64,000 nt of DNA from Pseudomonadales bacterium (lineage in GTDB: Bacteria > Pseudomonadota > Gammaproteobacteria > Pseudomonadales > Pseudohongiellaceae), in the NCBI GenBank assembly GCA_024234395.1, contig JACKOH010000001.1, positions 1,073,001 to 1,137,000 of the forward strand, in the 5' to 3' direction. Positions 52,648 through 62,407 of the stretch are shown piece after piece (positions within the stretch are counted from its first letter, which is position 1; every line of letters begins with the position of its first letter). The position numbers were made by a program, and so were the translations under genes. Below the pieces are notes generated by a model. It was not told the origin of the DNA. It did not search any database and saw nothing but the letters and a program-made list of their open reading frames with translations.

Positions 52648-53622
52648 TTGGAACAGCTAACCGACCTAAAAGCCATACTCCACTCCAAGCGCGCAAACAT
52701 CTACTATCTGGAAAGGTGCCGGGTAATGCAGAAAGATGGGCGCGTTTTATATTTGACAGAAGCAAAAAGCGAAAACCGGTACTGGAACATTCCCATTGCC
52801 AATACCTCCTGCCTACTACTCGGCACCGGTACGTCTATCACACAGGCCGCCATGCGTATGTTGGCTCAGGCCGGTGTGCTGGTTGGGTTTTGTGGTGGCG
52901 GTGGCACTCCATTATTGATGGCTAATGAGGTAGAGTGGCTTACCCCACAAAGCGAATATCGTCCTACTGAATATCTACAAGGCTGGATGCAATTCTGGTT
53001 TGACGATGTCAAGCGTCTTCAGGTTGCCAAACAGTTTCAGTTGGCAAGAATGCATTACTTGCAAACACTATGGGGCAAAGATCGAGACCTCAAAGCAGAG
53101 GGTTTCGACAGCACAAACCCAACTGTGCGCAGCGCACTGAGCAATAGCGCTAATAAGATAAATGTGGCGCAAAAAATCAGCTACCTTTTACAGTGCGAGG
53201 CCCAGCTCACCAAAAAGCTCTACAAGTTCGCTGCAAACGTCACCCAATATGGAGACTTCACCCGTGGGCGTGATAATAACGACACAGCAAACGCATTTCT
53301 CAATCACGGTAACTACCTCGCCTACGGACTGGCCGCCACAACACTGTGGGTATTGGGGATTCCACACGGCTTTGCGGTAATGCATGGAAAAACCCGTCGA
53401 GGAGCGCTGGTATTTGACGTCGCAGACCTCATTAAAGACGCCATCATCCTACCCTGGGCCTTCATTGCCGCCAAAGAAAACGCTACCGAACAGGAATTCC
53501 GCCAACAATGTTTGCAGGCGTTTACTGATCACAAAGCGTTGGATTTTATGATTGAGCAGGTGAAGGCAGTGGCCTTGAGAACTGACTGGGATATAAACGT
53601 TTGCGGAGTTGAAACCTTATGA
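52648..53622 (+). CDS. cas1: CRISPR-associated endonuclease Cas1, type I-F
   Basis: Metal-dependent integrase of the spacer-acquisition complex. The 324-residue protein matches subtype I-F: LKAILHSKRANIYYLERCRV at the start, WNIPIANTSCLLLGTGTSIT, VLVGFCGGGGTPL, TPQSEYRPTEYLQGW, and the C-terminal HGFAVMHGKTRRGALVFDVA with the catalytic His and Asp. The start is TTG 52648, nine bases after AGGAGGG. It overlaps cas2-3 by four bases (ATGA). No inactivating lesion is seen. Confidence 0.95.
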   Translation: MEQLTDLKAILHSKRANIYYLERCRVMQKDGRVLYLTEAKSENRYWNIPIANTSCLLLGTGTSITQAAMRMLAQAGVLVGFCGGGGTPLLMANEVEWLTPQSEYRPTEYLQGWMQFWFDDVKRLQVAKQFQLARMHYLQTLWGKDRDLKAEGFDSTNPTVRSALSNSANKINVAQKISYLLQCEAQLTKKLYKFAANVTQYGDFTRGRDNNDTANAFLNHGNYLAYGLAATTLWVLGIPHGFAVMHGKTRRGALVFDVADLIKDAIILPWAFIAAKENATEQEFRQQCLQAFTDHKALDFMIEQVKAVALRTDWDINVCGVETL

Positions 53623-56600
53623 AGGTCACTTTTGTCTCCCAATGCGATAAAAAAGCTCTCAACCGCACCCGGCGAGTACTCGACGCCTTCGCCGACCGTA
53701 TAGGCGACAACACTTGGCAAACAGTCATTACCCAAGAAGGGTTACTGGCCGTAAGAAAACTGTTGCGAAAAACGGCGACTAAAAACACAGCGGTGAGCTG
53801 CCATTGGATACACGGCAGGGCGAGAACAGAGTTGATTTGGGTGGTGGGCAATAGAAGTAAGTTTGATCACGAAGGTAGAGTGCCGGTGAATATGACTGGC
53901 ATAGCGATGCCCGCGTTTGATGACGGCAGCGACTGGTATACCAAAGAAAAAATCAAACTGCTTACACAGATGGCCGCACTGTTGCATGACCTGGGCAAAG
54001 CCAGTGCAGCCTTTCAGGAGCGCTTGCGGGGAAAGCGTAGGGAAAAAAATGTCTACCGTCACGAATGGATTTCTTTAAGATTGTTTCTAGCCTTTGTTGG
54101 TAAGGATTCCGATAAGGATTGGATGCGTCGGATGATCAAGCCGTCCGCGGCGGATGACTTGAGTTGGACTCTACCCAATCGCCTTTGGCGTGACGGAATA
54201 GATAAAAACGTACCCCTACCGCTGGCAAAAATACCTCCGGTTGCAACGGCCATCGCTTGGCTGGTGCTGTCCCATCACCGTTTACCAGTTGTTCCAGCTT
54301 ATGACTTGGATGGTAAGCAGAAGTGGTTGGGTGCAAAAAAAGAGAACATTACTAGTAGTCTGGTAGAAAGCCCGCTCGGTGCAATAACTCCAGAATGGAA
54401 TGAAATCACTCAGCAAGTTAATTCTGAAGAGGTTGAGCCCTACTGGGCAATCGCCAGCGAAACCGCTCCCTGGGCATTACCAATGTGGCGCAAGCGCCTG
54501 GCTGTGCTGGCCGAAAAGTTACTGAGCATGACCGACAACGGCAAGCTAGTTGATTGCCTGGACAATCTTTACGTCATGCATTTGTCTCGCTTAAGCCTGA
54601 TGTTGGCGGATCACCATTACTCATCCTTGCACCCGGACGATAAACAACGTGTCAAAGGCGATCGTGGCGATATTCTCTATGCGAATACCCACAAGGATGG
54701 CGCGCTGAAGCAAAGCCTGACCGAGCATCTGCTGGGTGTGGCCCGCAAGTCTGGCAGTATTGTCCATTCCCTGCCTATGATTGAGCGCGCATTACCCCGG
54801 CTGGTCGATCACAAAGGGTTGACTCGCAGAAGTCGGGACAAGCGATTTCGCTGGCAGGACAAAGCCGCAGACCTCGCGGTAGCGTTGCGGCACTCCACTA
54901 GCAAGAATGGCGCGTTTATCGTCAATATGGCATCTACTGGTTGTGGTAAAACCTTGGCCAATGCGCGCATTCTTTACGCCCTGGCCAACCCCGAAGAAGG
55001 TTTGCGGGCTTCCTTTGCGCTTGGCCTGCGTACGCTCACATTACAAACCGGACGCAGTTACCGAGATGATTTAAAACTCAGTGATGATGAACTGGCGATC
55101 CGAGTGGGTGGTTCTGCCAGCCGTCAATTGTTTGAATACTATCAGCATCGAGCCGAGGCAAGCGGTTCAGAGTCGTCTCAGGCATTGATGGAAGAAGATG
55201 GCGATGTCCGCTATGAAGGAGGGGTGGAGGAAATATCGGTACTAACTCGAGCCATCAGTGATACCCGTATAAGCAGTCTGCTTGGCGCCCCAGTTTTGGT
55301 TTGTACAATTGATCACCTGATACCCGCTACCGAAGCCCAGCGGGCAGGGCGTCAGATTGCTCCCATGCTGCGTTTGATGAGTAGCGACCTGGTATTGGAT
55401 GAGCTTGATGATTTTGATATCGCTGACTTACCTGCCCTGACGCGGCTGGTGTATTGGGCGGGTTTACTCGGTAGCCGGGTCTTGATTTCTTCCGCAACAC
55501 TGCCACCGTCATTAGTCAGTGGTATGTATCAGGCCTACGTTGCTGGGCGCCGGCAATTTCGGCGCAACCGCAGTCTCGCTGACCAAAATATTATAAAGCC
55601 TGCCGTACCTTGCCTGTGGGTGGATGAATTTAACGCCAGGCAATGCAACTGCAACGAAATTGAGACCTTTCAAGCAGCTCACGATGATTTCATACAACGA
55701 CGTGTCGGCAAGCTAAAACAGACCATTCGCGCTGAGGGAGCGAAAAGGCGGGGTGTATTGATACCGTTGGCACTTGAGTCAACGAGCCGCCGGGGTTCTG
55801 CGCGGAAATTTGCTGGCCATGTGCAAACGGCTATTCTCAATGCTCACCAGGATCATCACGAAGAATGCCCAAAAAGTAGCAAGCATGTAAGCTTTGGGCT
55901 GGTGCGCATGGCCAATATTGAGCCGCTTTGCACCATGGCAGAAACCCTGTTGGCGATGGAGTGGCCAAACAATATCCGCCTGCATCCCTGTGTCTACCAC
56001 TCCCGCTTTCCTCTGCTGTTGCGTTCGGCGATAGAACACCAATTGGATACAAGCCTTGATCGACGGGATGCTGAGGCTGTCTATGAGCTGTCGGAGATTC
56101 GATCCTGCATCGACAAGTATTCTGAACCTAACCACATCTTCGTGGTGCTCGGCTCCCCTGTCACCGAGGTGGGTCGTGACCACGACTATGACTGGGCGAT
56201 AGTGGAGCCGTCATCCCTGCGCTCCATGATCCAGCTGGCGGGCCGCGTGCAACGTCACCGGCAGAAGACAGTTAATACTCCAAATATTTATATTTTTGAG
56301 AAGAACCTTCGCCATTTTTACCGCAGGGGTAGGAACGGGCAGCCCAGTGCCGTGTTTCTCAATCCAGGATTTGAAGTAGATAGCAGTAATTTCGGTGACC
56401 CATTCCGATTGAGCAGCCACGATCTCAATGATCTATTGCGGGAAGAAGACTATCGCATTATCTCCGCTCGCCCGCGCATTCAGCCTTCCGGAAGAGACTT
56501 CAAGCCAAAGGAAAACCTTGCCGATCTTGAACATGCGCGCCTGGCGGAATGTCTTTTGCCGGTAAGCCGAGTAAAAGCCCCCCGTGGTCAGAAGCCCCAG

Positions 56601-57011
56601 GGTAACCGGCTAAATGCCGCCACCAATTGGCAGGTGCCTCAGGCCAGCCTGACCTGGGTCATGCCTCAGCATCAGCCCTTTCGGGAGAATACATTGAAAG
56701 AAGAAACACTGGTGTTTCTGCCTAATGATTACGAGGAACAGCTGAATATCAAGCGAATACATACGCAGGCTCGGAGCGGGAATCCCGATGTATTCACCTC
56801 TGAGGAAAAGCGGGTGAACCGTTATGAGCTAACGTTTGGCAGGGGAGTAAGCCCCTGGGGTCAATTTGATCTGATGGCACTCCTCAAAGAACAAGCCGAA
56901 GCACAGGGTAAATCGCTGTGGGACTGTGGAGCGAGAATGACAACGGTGCAAGTGCCGGATAGCGATGCTGGGTGGAAATGGAACTCGCTGTTGGGATTCA
57001 CCAGATTGTGA
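53619..57011 (+). CDS. cas3: Cas2-Cas3 fusion nuclease-helicase, type I-F
   Basis: A 1130-residue fusion diagnostic of subtype I-F. Residues 1-90 are the Cas2 domain (MKVTFVSQCDKKALNRTRRV). The HD nuclease follows with LLHDLGKASAAF (H123, D124, K127). The helicase has Walker A STGCGKT near residue 440, the DExD-type VLDELDDFD near 593, SSATLPPS, and the late QLAGRVQRHRQ motif VI. It normally acquires spacers with Cas1 and shreds DNA bound by the Csy complex. The frame is intact, but the Csy complex genes are missing here. Confidence 0.95.
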   Translation: MKVTFVSQCDKKALNRTRRVLDAFADRIGDNTWQTVITQEGLLAVRKLLRKTATKNTAVSCHWIHGRARTELIWVVGNRSKFDHEGRVPVNMTGIAMPAFDDGSDWYTKEKIKLLTQMAALLHDLGKASAAFQERLRGKRREKNVYRHEWISLRLFLAFVGKDSDKDWMRRMIKPSAADDLSWTLPNRLWRDGIDKNVPLPLAKIPPVATAIAWLVLSHHRLPVVPAYDLDGKQKWLGAKKENITSSLVESPLGAITPEWNEITQQVNSEEVEPYWAIASETAPWALPMWRKRLAVLAEKLLSMTDNGKLVDCLDNLYVMHLSRLSLMLADHHYSSLHPDDKQRVKGDRGDILYANTHKDGALKQSLTEHLLGVARKSGSIVHSLPMIERALPRLVDHKGLTRRSRDKRFRWQDKAADLAVALRHSTSKNGAFIVNMASTGCGKTLANARILYALANPEEGLRASFALGLRTLTLQTGRSYRDDLKLSDDELAIRVGGSASRQLFEYYQHRAEASGSESSQALMEEDGDVRYEGGVEEISVLTRAISDTRISSLLGAPVLVCTIDHLIPATEAQRAGRQIAPMLRLMSSDLVLDELDDFDIADLPALTRLVYWAGLLGSRVLISSATLPPSLVSGMYQAYVAGRRQFRRNRSLADQNIIKPAVPCLWVDEFNARQCNCNEIETFQAAHDDFIQRRVGKLKQTIRAEGAKRRGVLIPLALESTSRRGSARKFAGHVQTAILNAHQDHHEECPKSSKHVSFGLVRMANIEPLCTMAETLLAMEWPNNIRLHPCVYHSRFPLLLRSAIEHQLDTSLDRRDAEAVYELSEIRSCIDKYSEPNHIFVVLGSPVTEVGRDHDYDWAIVEPSSLRSMIQLAGRVQRHRQKTVNTPNIYIFEKNLRHFYRRGRNGQPSAVFLNPGFEVDSSNFGDPFRLSSHDLNDLLREEDYRIISARPRIQPSGRDFKPKENLADLEHARLAECLLPVSRVKAPRGQKPQGNRLNAATNWQVPQASLTWVMPQHQPFRENTLKEETLVFLPNDYEEQLNIKRIHTQARSGNPDVFTSEEKRVNRYELTFGRGVSPWGQFDLMALLKEQAEAQGKSLWDCGARMTTVQVPDSDAGWKWNSLLGFTRL

Positions 57012-57092
57012 TCTGCTAAAAATCTAACTGGTTTAAAACGGATAAATAAAAAGACGCTCTTACGATAACAACAGTTGCAAAAGGAGACTCTT

Positions 57093-57926
57093 ATGACTGA
57101 TCAATCAACGCTGTCACCACGAGCGACGGCTTTTCGCCAGTCAATAGCGGCTTTTATTGCTGAAAGGCGGGAAAACAAGCTAAAGGGATTGAACGACGAT
57201 AAAATTGCTAGACTCGAGGCCAAATATGAGTATCACACTTGGTTGGATGATGCGGCCCGGCGCGTCATCCAAATTCAGGCAGTTACGCATGTGCTGAAAG
57301 CCACTCACCCTGATGCACGAGGCAGTAGTTTATATATACCACCAGAGTCACAGCCGTGCCATACCGAAATCGGTAGCCATAGCATCACCAATTACCAAGT
57401 CGATATCGTGGGTAATGCGGCGGCGCTTGATGTTTACAAATTTCTCAAAATCGAAGTCGACAATCGGCGTCTACTGGATTGGTTTCGGCGAAAAGACACC
57501 GACCTGTTGGCGGCATTGAGTGACGATCCAGAGCGCGCCAAAATCCTGGCCGAGGCGTTTTCTGAATTGATTCGTGCTCCCGAGCAACCGCAATCACATG
57601 TGCTGGCCAAGCAGTTATATTGGTGTGTGAGTGGTGAGCCTGTTGAAGATGACGGCTACCATCTATTACAGCCTCTGTTTCCCAGCAGCCTCGTTCATGC
57701 CATACACAGTGAGTTAAATGATGCTCGCTTTGGCGAGGAAAACAAAGCCGCGCGGCAGGCCTACTTTGCCAATGGAAAACACCACGGTACATTTCGAAGC
57801 TATCAGAATTTAGCTGCGCGTAAGCTGGGTGGCACCAAACCACAAAACATTAGTCAACTAAACAGTGAGCGCGGTGGTGTCAACTATTTACTGTCTTCTG
57901 CTCCGCCAATGTTGATTTGCATTTAA
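57093..57926 (+). pseudogene. csy1: Csy1 (Cas8f) truncated by an IS21-family element
   Basis: N-terminal two thirds of the large subunit of the type I-F effector. FRQSIAAFIAERRENKLKGL, TWLDDAARRVIQIQAVTHVL, CHTEIGSHSI and NISQLNSERGG are characteristic. After about 278 codons the gene runs into the IS end (position 57910) and stops five codons later. The family is usually about 430 residues. ATG 57093 has AAGGAG upstream. The missing 3' part is not found on the other side of the IS, so the gene cannot be restored by excision. Confidence 0.92.
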
Positions 57927-57987
57927 AACTGACCCGGGTTTTGCATCCAATATTGACCCGCCCAGATGGCCCGATTATGGCCTGAGT

Positions 57988-58758
57988 TTATCTTCGCTTT
58001 CCAGTTCTTCTGTCCTCCTGTTGGTTTGTCGTTGAGTGTTTGAATCGGTAACTGTCATTTCCGGTTTCGATGATGTGGCAGTGATGAGTTAGCCGGTCCA
58101 GTAATGCCGTTGTCATCTTGGAATCGATGAACACATTGGACCATTCCGAGAAGCTCAGGTTGGTTGTAATCAGGATGCTGGTCTTCTCATAGAGCTTGCT
58201 GATCAGGTGGAACAGCAAGGCCCCTCCAGACTGACTGAATGGCAGGTAGCCCAGTTCATCCAGTATCACCAGGTCGGCATGCACTAACCGGTTGGCAATG
58301 CGGCCTGGTTTACCAGCCTGCTTTTCCTGTTCCAGTTGATTCACCAACTCAATAGTGGACAGGAACCGGACTCGAAGTCGGTGGTGTTGGATCGCCTGAA
58401 CTCCAATCGCGGTAGCCAGGTGAGTCTTCCCGGTTCCCGGGCCGCCAACAAAGACTACATTCTGAGCATCCTCAATGAACTCACAACGGTGGAGCGAGCG
58501 AACCAGGGCTTCATCAGCCTGGCTTTCCGCAAAGTCGAAGCCAGCAAGGTCCCGATAGGCGGGGAACCTGGCAACGTTCATCTGGTAGTTGATTGAACGA
58601 ACTTCCCGTTCAGCAACTTCAGCTTTCAGCAGCGTCTCCAGAGTGGGCAGTGCCGATTGGTACGCAGGAGAACCCTGTTCGGCCAGTGTGGTAATGGTGT
58701 CTGCCATACCGAACAGCTTAAGGGATTTGAAGGTGGTGATCATGGCATCGTTGTTCAT
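57988..58758 (-). CDS. istB: IS21-family helper ATPase IstB
   Basis: A 256-residue AAA+ ATPase that selects targets and stimulates the IstA transposase. The N-terminus MFKSLKLFGMADTI-like helix (TTFKSLKLFGMADTI), Walker A FVGGPGTGKTHLATAIG and Walker B LVILDELGYLPFSQSGG are intact, as is ILITTNLSFSEW. Its start overlaps the istA stop by four bases (58755-58758). Confidence 0.97.
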   Translation of the reverse strand: MNNDAMITTFKSLKLFGMADTITTLAEQGSPAYQSALPTLETLLKAEVAEREVRSINYQMNVARFPAYRDLAGFDFAESQADEALVRSLHRCEFIEDAQNVVFVGGPGTGKTHLATAIGVQAIQHHRLRVRFLSTIELVNQLEQEKQAGKPGRIANRLVHADLVILDELGYLPFSQSGGALLFHLISKLYEKTSILITTNLSFSEWSNVFIDSKMTTALLDRLTHHCHIIETGNDSYRFKHSTTNQQEDRRTGKRR

Positions 58759-60275
58759 GGAGTAGTCCTTCGGAGGCGGTCGTAGCGGCTAGTATCGGCG
58801 ACCGGTTCATTCACCAGCTTCAGGGCCGGTGGCGTTGAAGTGGGTTGAGGCCTGGGGACGTCGCTGAGCTTGCTCAGGCAGTTCAGTACATGCTGCTTGG
58901 ACACCTGGTCGACAAGGAGGGCCTCACTCACCGCCCGTTCCACAAGCGCCTCATTGTGCAACAGCACCAGGGCAAGAATGTCGGCCATCTCCCGATCACC
59001 ACCGGGCCGCTTAAGCAGAACCGCCTGTAACTGTCTGAAGCTCTCAGGCAGTTCATTGAACGGCGCACCGTTACGCAGAGCGCCGGGCTTGCGTTGTACC
59101 ACCGACAGGTAGTGTCGCCAGTCATAAATGGTCTTGCCGCTGACACTGTGGTCCCGGGTAAACACTCTCTCATGGATTGCCACTACGTTGGCTTCCGCGA
59201 CTACCACAAGACGGTCAGCATAGACCCGTAGGCTCACTGGGCGATTGGCGAAGCTGGCTGGCACACTGTAGCGGTTATGCTCGAAGGTGATCAGGCAGGT
59301 AGAACTGACCCGCTTGTTGTATTCCACAAAGCCGTCGAATGCGGCCGGCGTTTCCATCAGGCATTCCCGTTCCGCCTGCCAGTAGTCGCTGAGCGTTCGC
59401 CTCCTGTCCTCTGGATGGGGAAGCTCTTCCCACAGTTCCAGGCAGCGCTGTTTCAACCAGGCATTGAGTTCTGCCAGTGACTTAAAGGCGGGGGCTCCTT
59501 GCCAGACCCGACGGCGGGAGTCCAGCACCTGTTTCTCGACCTGACCCTTCTCCCAGCCGGAGGCCGGGTTGCAGAACTCGGTTTCAAACAGGTAATGGCT
59601 GGCCATGGCCGTGAAGCGCTTGTTGATAGTCCGCTGCTTCCCGCGGCCCACCTTGTCCACGGCGGTCTTCATGTTATCGTAGATCCCTCGCTCCGGGATG
59701 CCACCAAAGGCCATGAAGGCATGATGGTGGGCATCGAACAGCATCTCGTGGGTCTGCAGCAGATAGGCACGCAGGAAGAACGCCCGACTGTGGCTGAGTC
59801 GGAAGTGAGCGACCTGCAGCTTGGTGTTCACGCCGTTGATTACGGCGTAGTCTTCGCTCCAGTCAAACTGGAAAGCTTCGCCCGGAGCAAAGGACAAAGG
59901 CACGAAGGTGTTCCTGGCGGCGGTACGCTTGGCTTCCTGTTGTTCCTGACGCCAAAGCCTGGCAAAGGCAGCCACCCGGTCGTAGGAGCCGGTGAAGCCC
60001 ATTTGCACCAGGTCGCTGTGGAGTTGCCTGACGGTCTTGCGCTGCTTGCGGTGCCTCCTGGTCTCCCGGAACAGCCAGCTGGTCAGGGTCAGCTCGAAGT
60101 CGTCCAGCTTGGAGGGAGTCTTTCTCTGCGGGTAGCGGGGTTCCACCACTCCACTGGCGAGGTACTTGCGGACTGTATTGCGACTCAGTCCTGTTCGTCT
60201 TGTGATCTCCCGGATCGGCAATCCTTCACGGAAGTGCCAGCGCCGGATTACGCTCAATAACGCCACGTCTATCAC
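58755..60275 (-). CDS. istA: IS21-family transposase IstA
   Basis: A 506-residue DDE transposase. The N-terminal HTH is EITRRTGLSRNTVRKYLASG. The catalytic core shows FQFDWSEDYAV (first D), IYDNMKTAV (second D) and GWEKGQVEKQVLDSRRR (E). The C-terminal beta-barrel part includes RYSVPASFANRPVSLRVYAD. The full frame is open, so the element may still be active. Confidence 0.97.
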   Translation of the reverse strand: MIDVALLSVIRRWHFREGLPIREITRRTGLSRNTVRKYLASGVVEPRYPQRKTPSKLDDFELTLTSWLFRETRRHRKQRKTVRQLHSDLVQMGFTGSYDRVAAFARLWRQEQQEAKRTAARNTFVPLSFAPGEAFQFDWSEDYAVINGVNTKLQVAHFRLSHSRAFFLRAYLLQTHEMLFDAHHHAFMAFGGIPERGIYDNMKTAVDKVGRGKQRTINKRFTAMASHYLFETEFCNPASGWEKGQVEKQVLDSRRRVWQGAPAFKSLAELNAWLKQRCLELWEELPHPEDRRRTLSDYWQAERECLMETPAAFDGFVEYNKRVSSTCLITFEHNRYSVPASFANRPVSLRVYADRLVVVAEANVVAIHERVFTRDHSVSGKTIYDWRHYLSVVQRKPGALRNGAPFNELPESFRQLQAVLLKRPGGDREMADILALVLLHNEALVERAVSEALLVDQVSKQHVLNCLSKLSDVPRPQPTSTPPALKLVNEPVADTSRYDRLRRTTP

Positions 60276-60380
60276 TCCTGAATACTCCTGCGTCAGATCG
60301 ATGCAGGATGAGTTGTACGTGGGTCAAAATTAGATGCAAATCAGGGGGTGTAGTGGGTCAATTTTGGGTGCAAATCAACA

Positions 60381-60748
60381 CTCTGTCTTTCAAACTCACT
60401 GATCAAAAAGTAAACAGCTGGTCCGCTTTTGGGGCAGAGCGGAAACTGTCAATTATGAAATCCCGACGTATTTGTGGTTTTGTCCAACAAGCGTTCTAAA
60501 GGCTATCGACCCGTTGAAGATTTCGGCTTACAACTCCTGTTAGTAACGCTTACGGTCAGCTGATAATTGCCTTTGAAGAAGTTTGTGGTGCTGCTCTGTA
60601 TCACACCGGTCGGTTGAGCCGATCCTGCTGAAGGGTCGGAACTAGTCGCTGGGAGCATCGCCTTCACACCAAAGCGGTATGCATTCAGGGTAAACGCCCT
60701 GATTTCTGTCAGACGAACTGGTTTCACACAGCACCCCATGCGTGGTGC
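60381..60748. other. Non-coding segment right of the IS
   Basis: About 370 bases. A 38-codon open stub directly after the IS end (to 60499) may be the tail of a gene cut by the insertion or deletion, but I do not recognise it and it does not look like Csy1. No CRISPR repeat of the I-F type is present. A 94-codon leftward frame (60503-60787) overlaps the iterons and is not supported. Confidence 0.5.
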
Positions 60749-61001
60749 TTGCCACCCTTGCCACGTCCTTGCCACGGGGGATGGCAAGCTATAACCTAGA
60801 GAATACGTGGCTTCCAGGGCTTCTTGCCACCCTTGCCACCTATTTATAAAAAATATAAAAATTAAGTAATTAAAGTAGTTAAGAAGGGTTTTTCAAAAAG
60901 GTTGGCAATCATGGCAAGGGTGGAAAAATGCTCTGAAAGGCGCATGGTTGTTGGCTTGTAGGTAGCTACGCCGGTGGCAAGCGGGTGGCAGGGGGTGGCA
61001 A
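60749..61001. repeat. Iteron cluster around an A+T-rich core: candidate replication origin
   Basis: TTGCCAC occurs at 60749, 60758, 60769, 60824 and 60833 (spacing 9 or 11 within groups). The complement GTGGCAA or a one-base variant occurs at 60902, 60911, 60974, 60985 and 60995. Between the two inverted sets lies a 60-base A+T tract (60841-60900) with almost no G or C in its first half. The cluster directly follows the 3' end of the helicase gene. The layout resembles iteron origins of plasmids and P4-like satellites; replication activity is inferred. Confidence 0.65.
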
Positions 61002-61009
61002 CTAATGTA

Positions 61010-62407
61010 TCACGCCGCTTCCTCTTCGGAATCACCTTCGCCCCAGTCTATCCGGCACCGGACGTAAGCCTCGAAGTCACTACGTGCCTTCTGAATGTCA
61101 GGTAGCTGGAATCCGCGTTTCTGCTGTTTCGATCCAAGACCGTGTGGTTGGTGCATTTTCCGTTTCGGCGTGGCGGATGGGCACAGCTTCCGCAGAGCCT
61201 CAGAGACTTGCGACTCCTGCGCTGTCCGGTATCTCTCTGCCTGCTTATCGAACTGCCTGTAGCTAGCTAGCAGCTCACTGGTGGGCTTGAATACGGCGTT
61301 CTCCCACTTATCAATGCTGTTGTCCCGGCCACTAAAGTCACTGGTTAAAAGTACCTCATACCAGTAGCGCTCGAATCCATCCAGTGACTGCAACTTTTGT
61401 TGCGTGTGCTCCCGCGTCTCTGGGCGCTCCCTGACATTGAAGCGGGAAATATCCATATTCAGCAGAAAATCTACAAACGCACCGACCGCGAGCGGGTCCC
61501 CTATGGCCTTACACAGCTTTGAAAAATAACTAATGTCGCGCTGGTGTTTACCGGATACCCGTAGGAACAAAAACCTTCGGTCGTCGCGCTCAACGTGGGC
61601 GAAATGGTCGTGGTTACTGGCAGCAAAAAAGCGATGTACTGACTCTAAGCTGCGGGCAGGCTGGAACTTCTGTTCAATGTGTATCTGTGATTCCGTTATC
61701 AAGGACTTCAATCGATCCAATGACCTTCTGTCACCGGCAAACAAAGCCTCATCCATACAGATCACATAATTCCGTTCCAGCGCCGCGTTGAATTGGCCAA
61801 CGACCTGGCCGACGTCCGAGACCTGAAGGGTAGTACGCGACCAGATTGCCCTTAACAACTGAAAGAATATACCCTTCCCGGTACCCTGGCCACCGAGCAG
61901 GACTGGCATTATTCCGGGCTTCTCCTCTGGCTTCTGCAACATGTGGGCGAGGAATTTCAAAAGGTACTCGCAGGTGCTTCTGTCGCCGTTGCATATTACC
62001 TGCAGTAGGTACTTACCGATGACCTTACAATCCCCTGGTAACGGATTAGCTGTGTGACCGCACCAGTAGTTGAGCGTCGTTTTCGGTTGTTTTAGTGGAC
62101 TGAAGGCGATTCGGTCGTACATGTGTGTCGCTGGATCGGCCCAGAAATCGTCAATCACCTTCTTGGTATTGGATGACATGGGCAGTGATTCTAGGTGTCG
62201 GCGCAGACGAATTACTCCGTCTGCTTTCCTGTAAAAGGCTATGTCACCGTCGTTCCTACCAGCCAACACGTCACTCACCTGCTGCTGATCGACTACCCGG
62301 ATTTCACCAGCCAGGTCGATCAGACAGAAGCGCTTTTGCAGTTCGCCCAGTGCACTTAATGAGCCAACACCACCGTCATTATCCACCCCAACCCCCAGCA
62401 CGGGCAT
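61010..62407 (-). CDS. SF3/D5-type replicative helicase (VapE/DUF5906-like)
   Basis: A 465-residue helicase typical of phage satellites and integrative elements. An N-terminal part (1-150) is followed by the ATPase with Walker A LLGGQGTGKGIFFQLL (about 168-183), Walker B YVICMDEALFAGDRRS and sensor RFFAASNHDHFAHVERDDRR. The C-terminal 120 residues are charged. It starts within the end of the primase gene (28-base overlap), so the two act together as a primase-helicase split in two chains. Candidate origin repeats lie nine bases past its stop. Confidence 0.85.
   Translation of the reverse strand: MPVLGVGVDNDGGVGSLSALGELQKRFCLIDLAGEIRVVDQQQVSDVLAGRNDGDIAFYRKADGVIRLRRHLESLPMSSNTKKVIDDFWADPATHMYDRIAFSPLKQPKTTLNYWCGHTANPLPGDCKVIGKYLLQVICNGDRSTCEYLLKFLAHMLQKPEEKPGIMPVLLGGQGTGKGIFFQLLRAIWSRTTLQVSDVGQVVGQFNAALERNYVICMDEALFAGDRRSLDRLKSLITESQIHIEQKFQPARSLESVHRFFAASNHDHFAHVERDDRRFLFLRVSGKHQRDISYFSKLCKAIGDPLAVGAFVDFLLNMDISRFNVRERPETREHTQQKLQSLDGFERYWYEVLLTSDFSGRDNSIDKWENAVFKPTSELLASYRQFDKQAERYRTAQESQVSEALRKLCPSATPKRKMHQPHGLGSKQQKRGFQLPDIQKARSDFEAYVRCRIDWGEGDSEEEAA

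Larger units (their letters stand above)
57910..60380 (-). mobile_element. IS21-family insertion sequence (2471 bp), no target duplication
   Basis: Ends are inverted repeats beginning TGTTGATTTGCA, matching at 22 of the outer 26 bases, with a second inner copy of the TTGCA...TTGACCC motif at each end (57941-57959 and complement of 60321-60344), as in IS21 transposase binding sites. It encodes istA and istB intact. Left flank (CTCCGCCAA) and right flank (CTCTGTCTT) share no 4-8 base duplication, so one end was joined by deletion or recombination. Confidence 0.93.

Noticed and set aside
60503..60787. 94-codon leftward open frame right of the IS
   Set aside because: It overlaps the iteron repeats, has no ribosome site and no recognisable motif; probably non-coding.
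57900..61010. Possible CRISPR array or remnant repeats next to the Cas genes
   Set aside because: I looked for I-F type repeats (TTCACTGCC.../...GGCAGTGAA) and for regular 60-base spacing left of cas1 and right of the IS. The only repeats are short TTGCCAC iterons with 9-11 base spacing.
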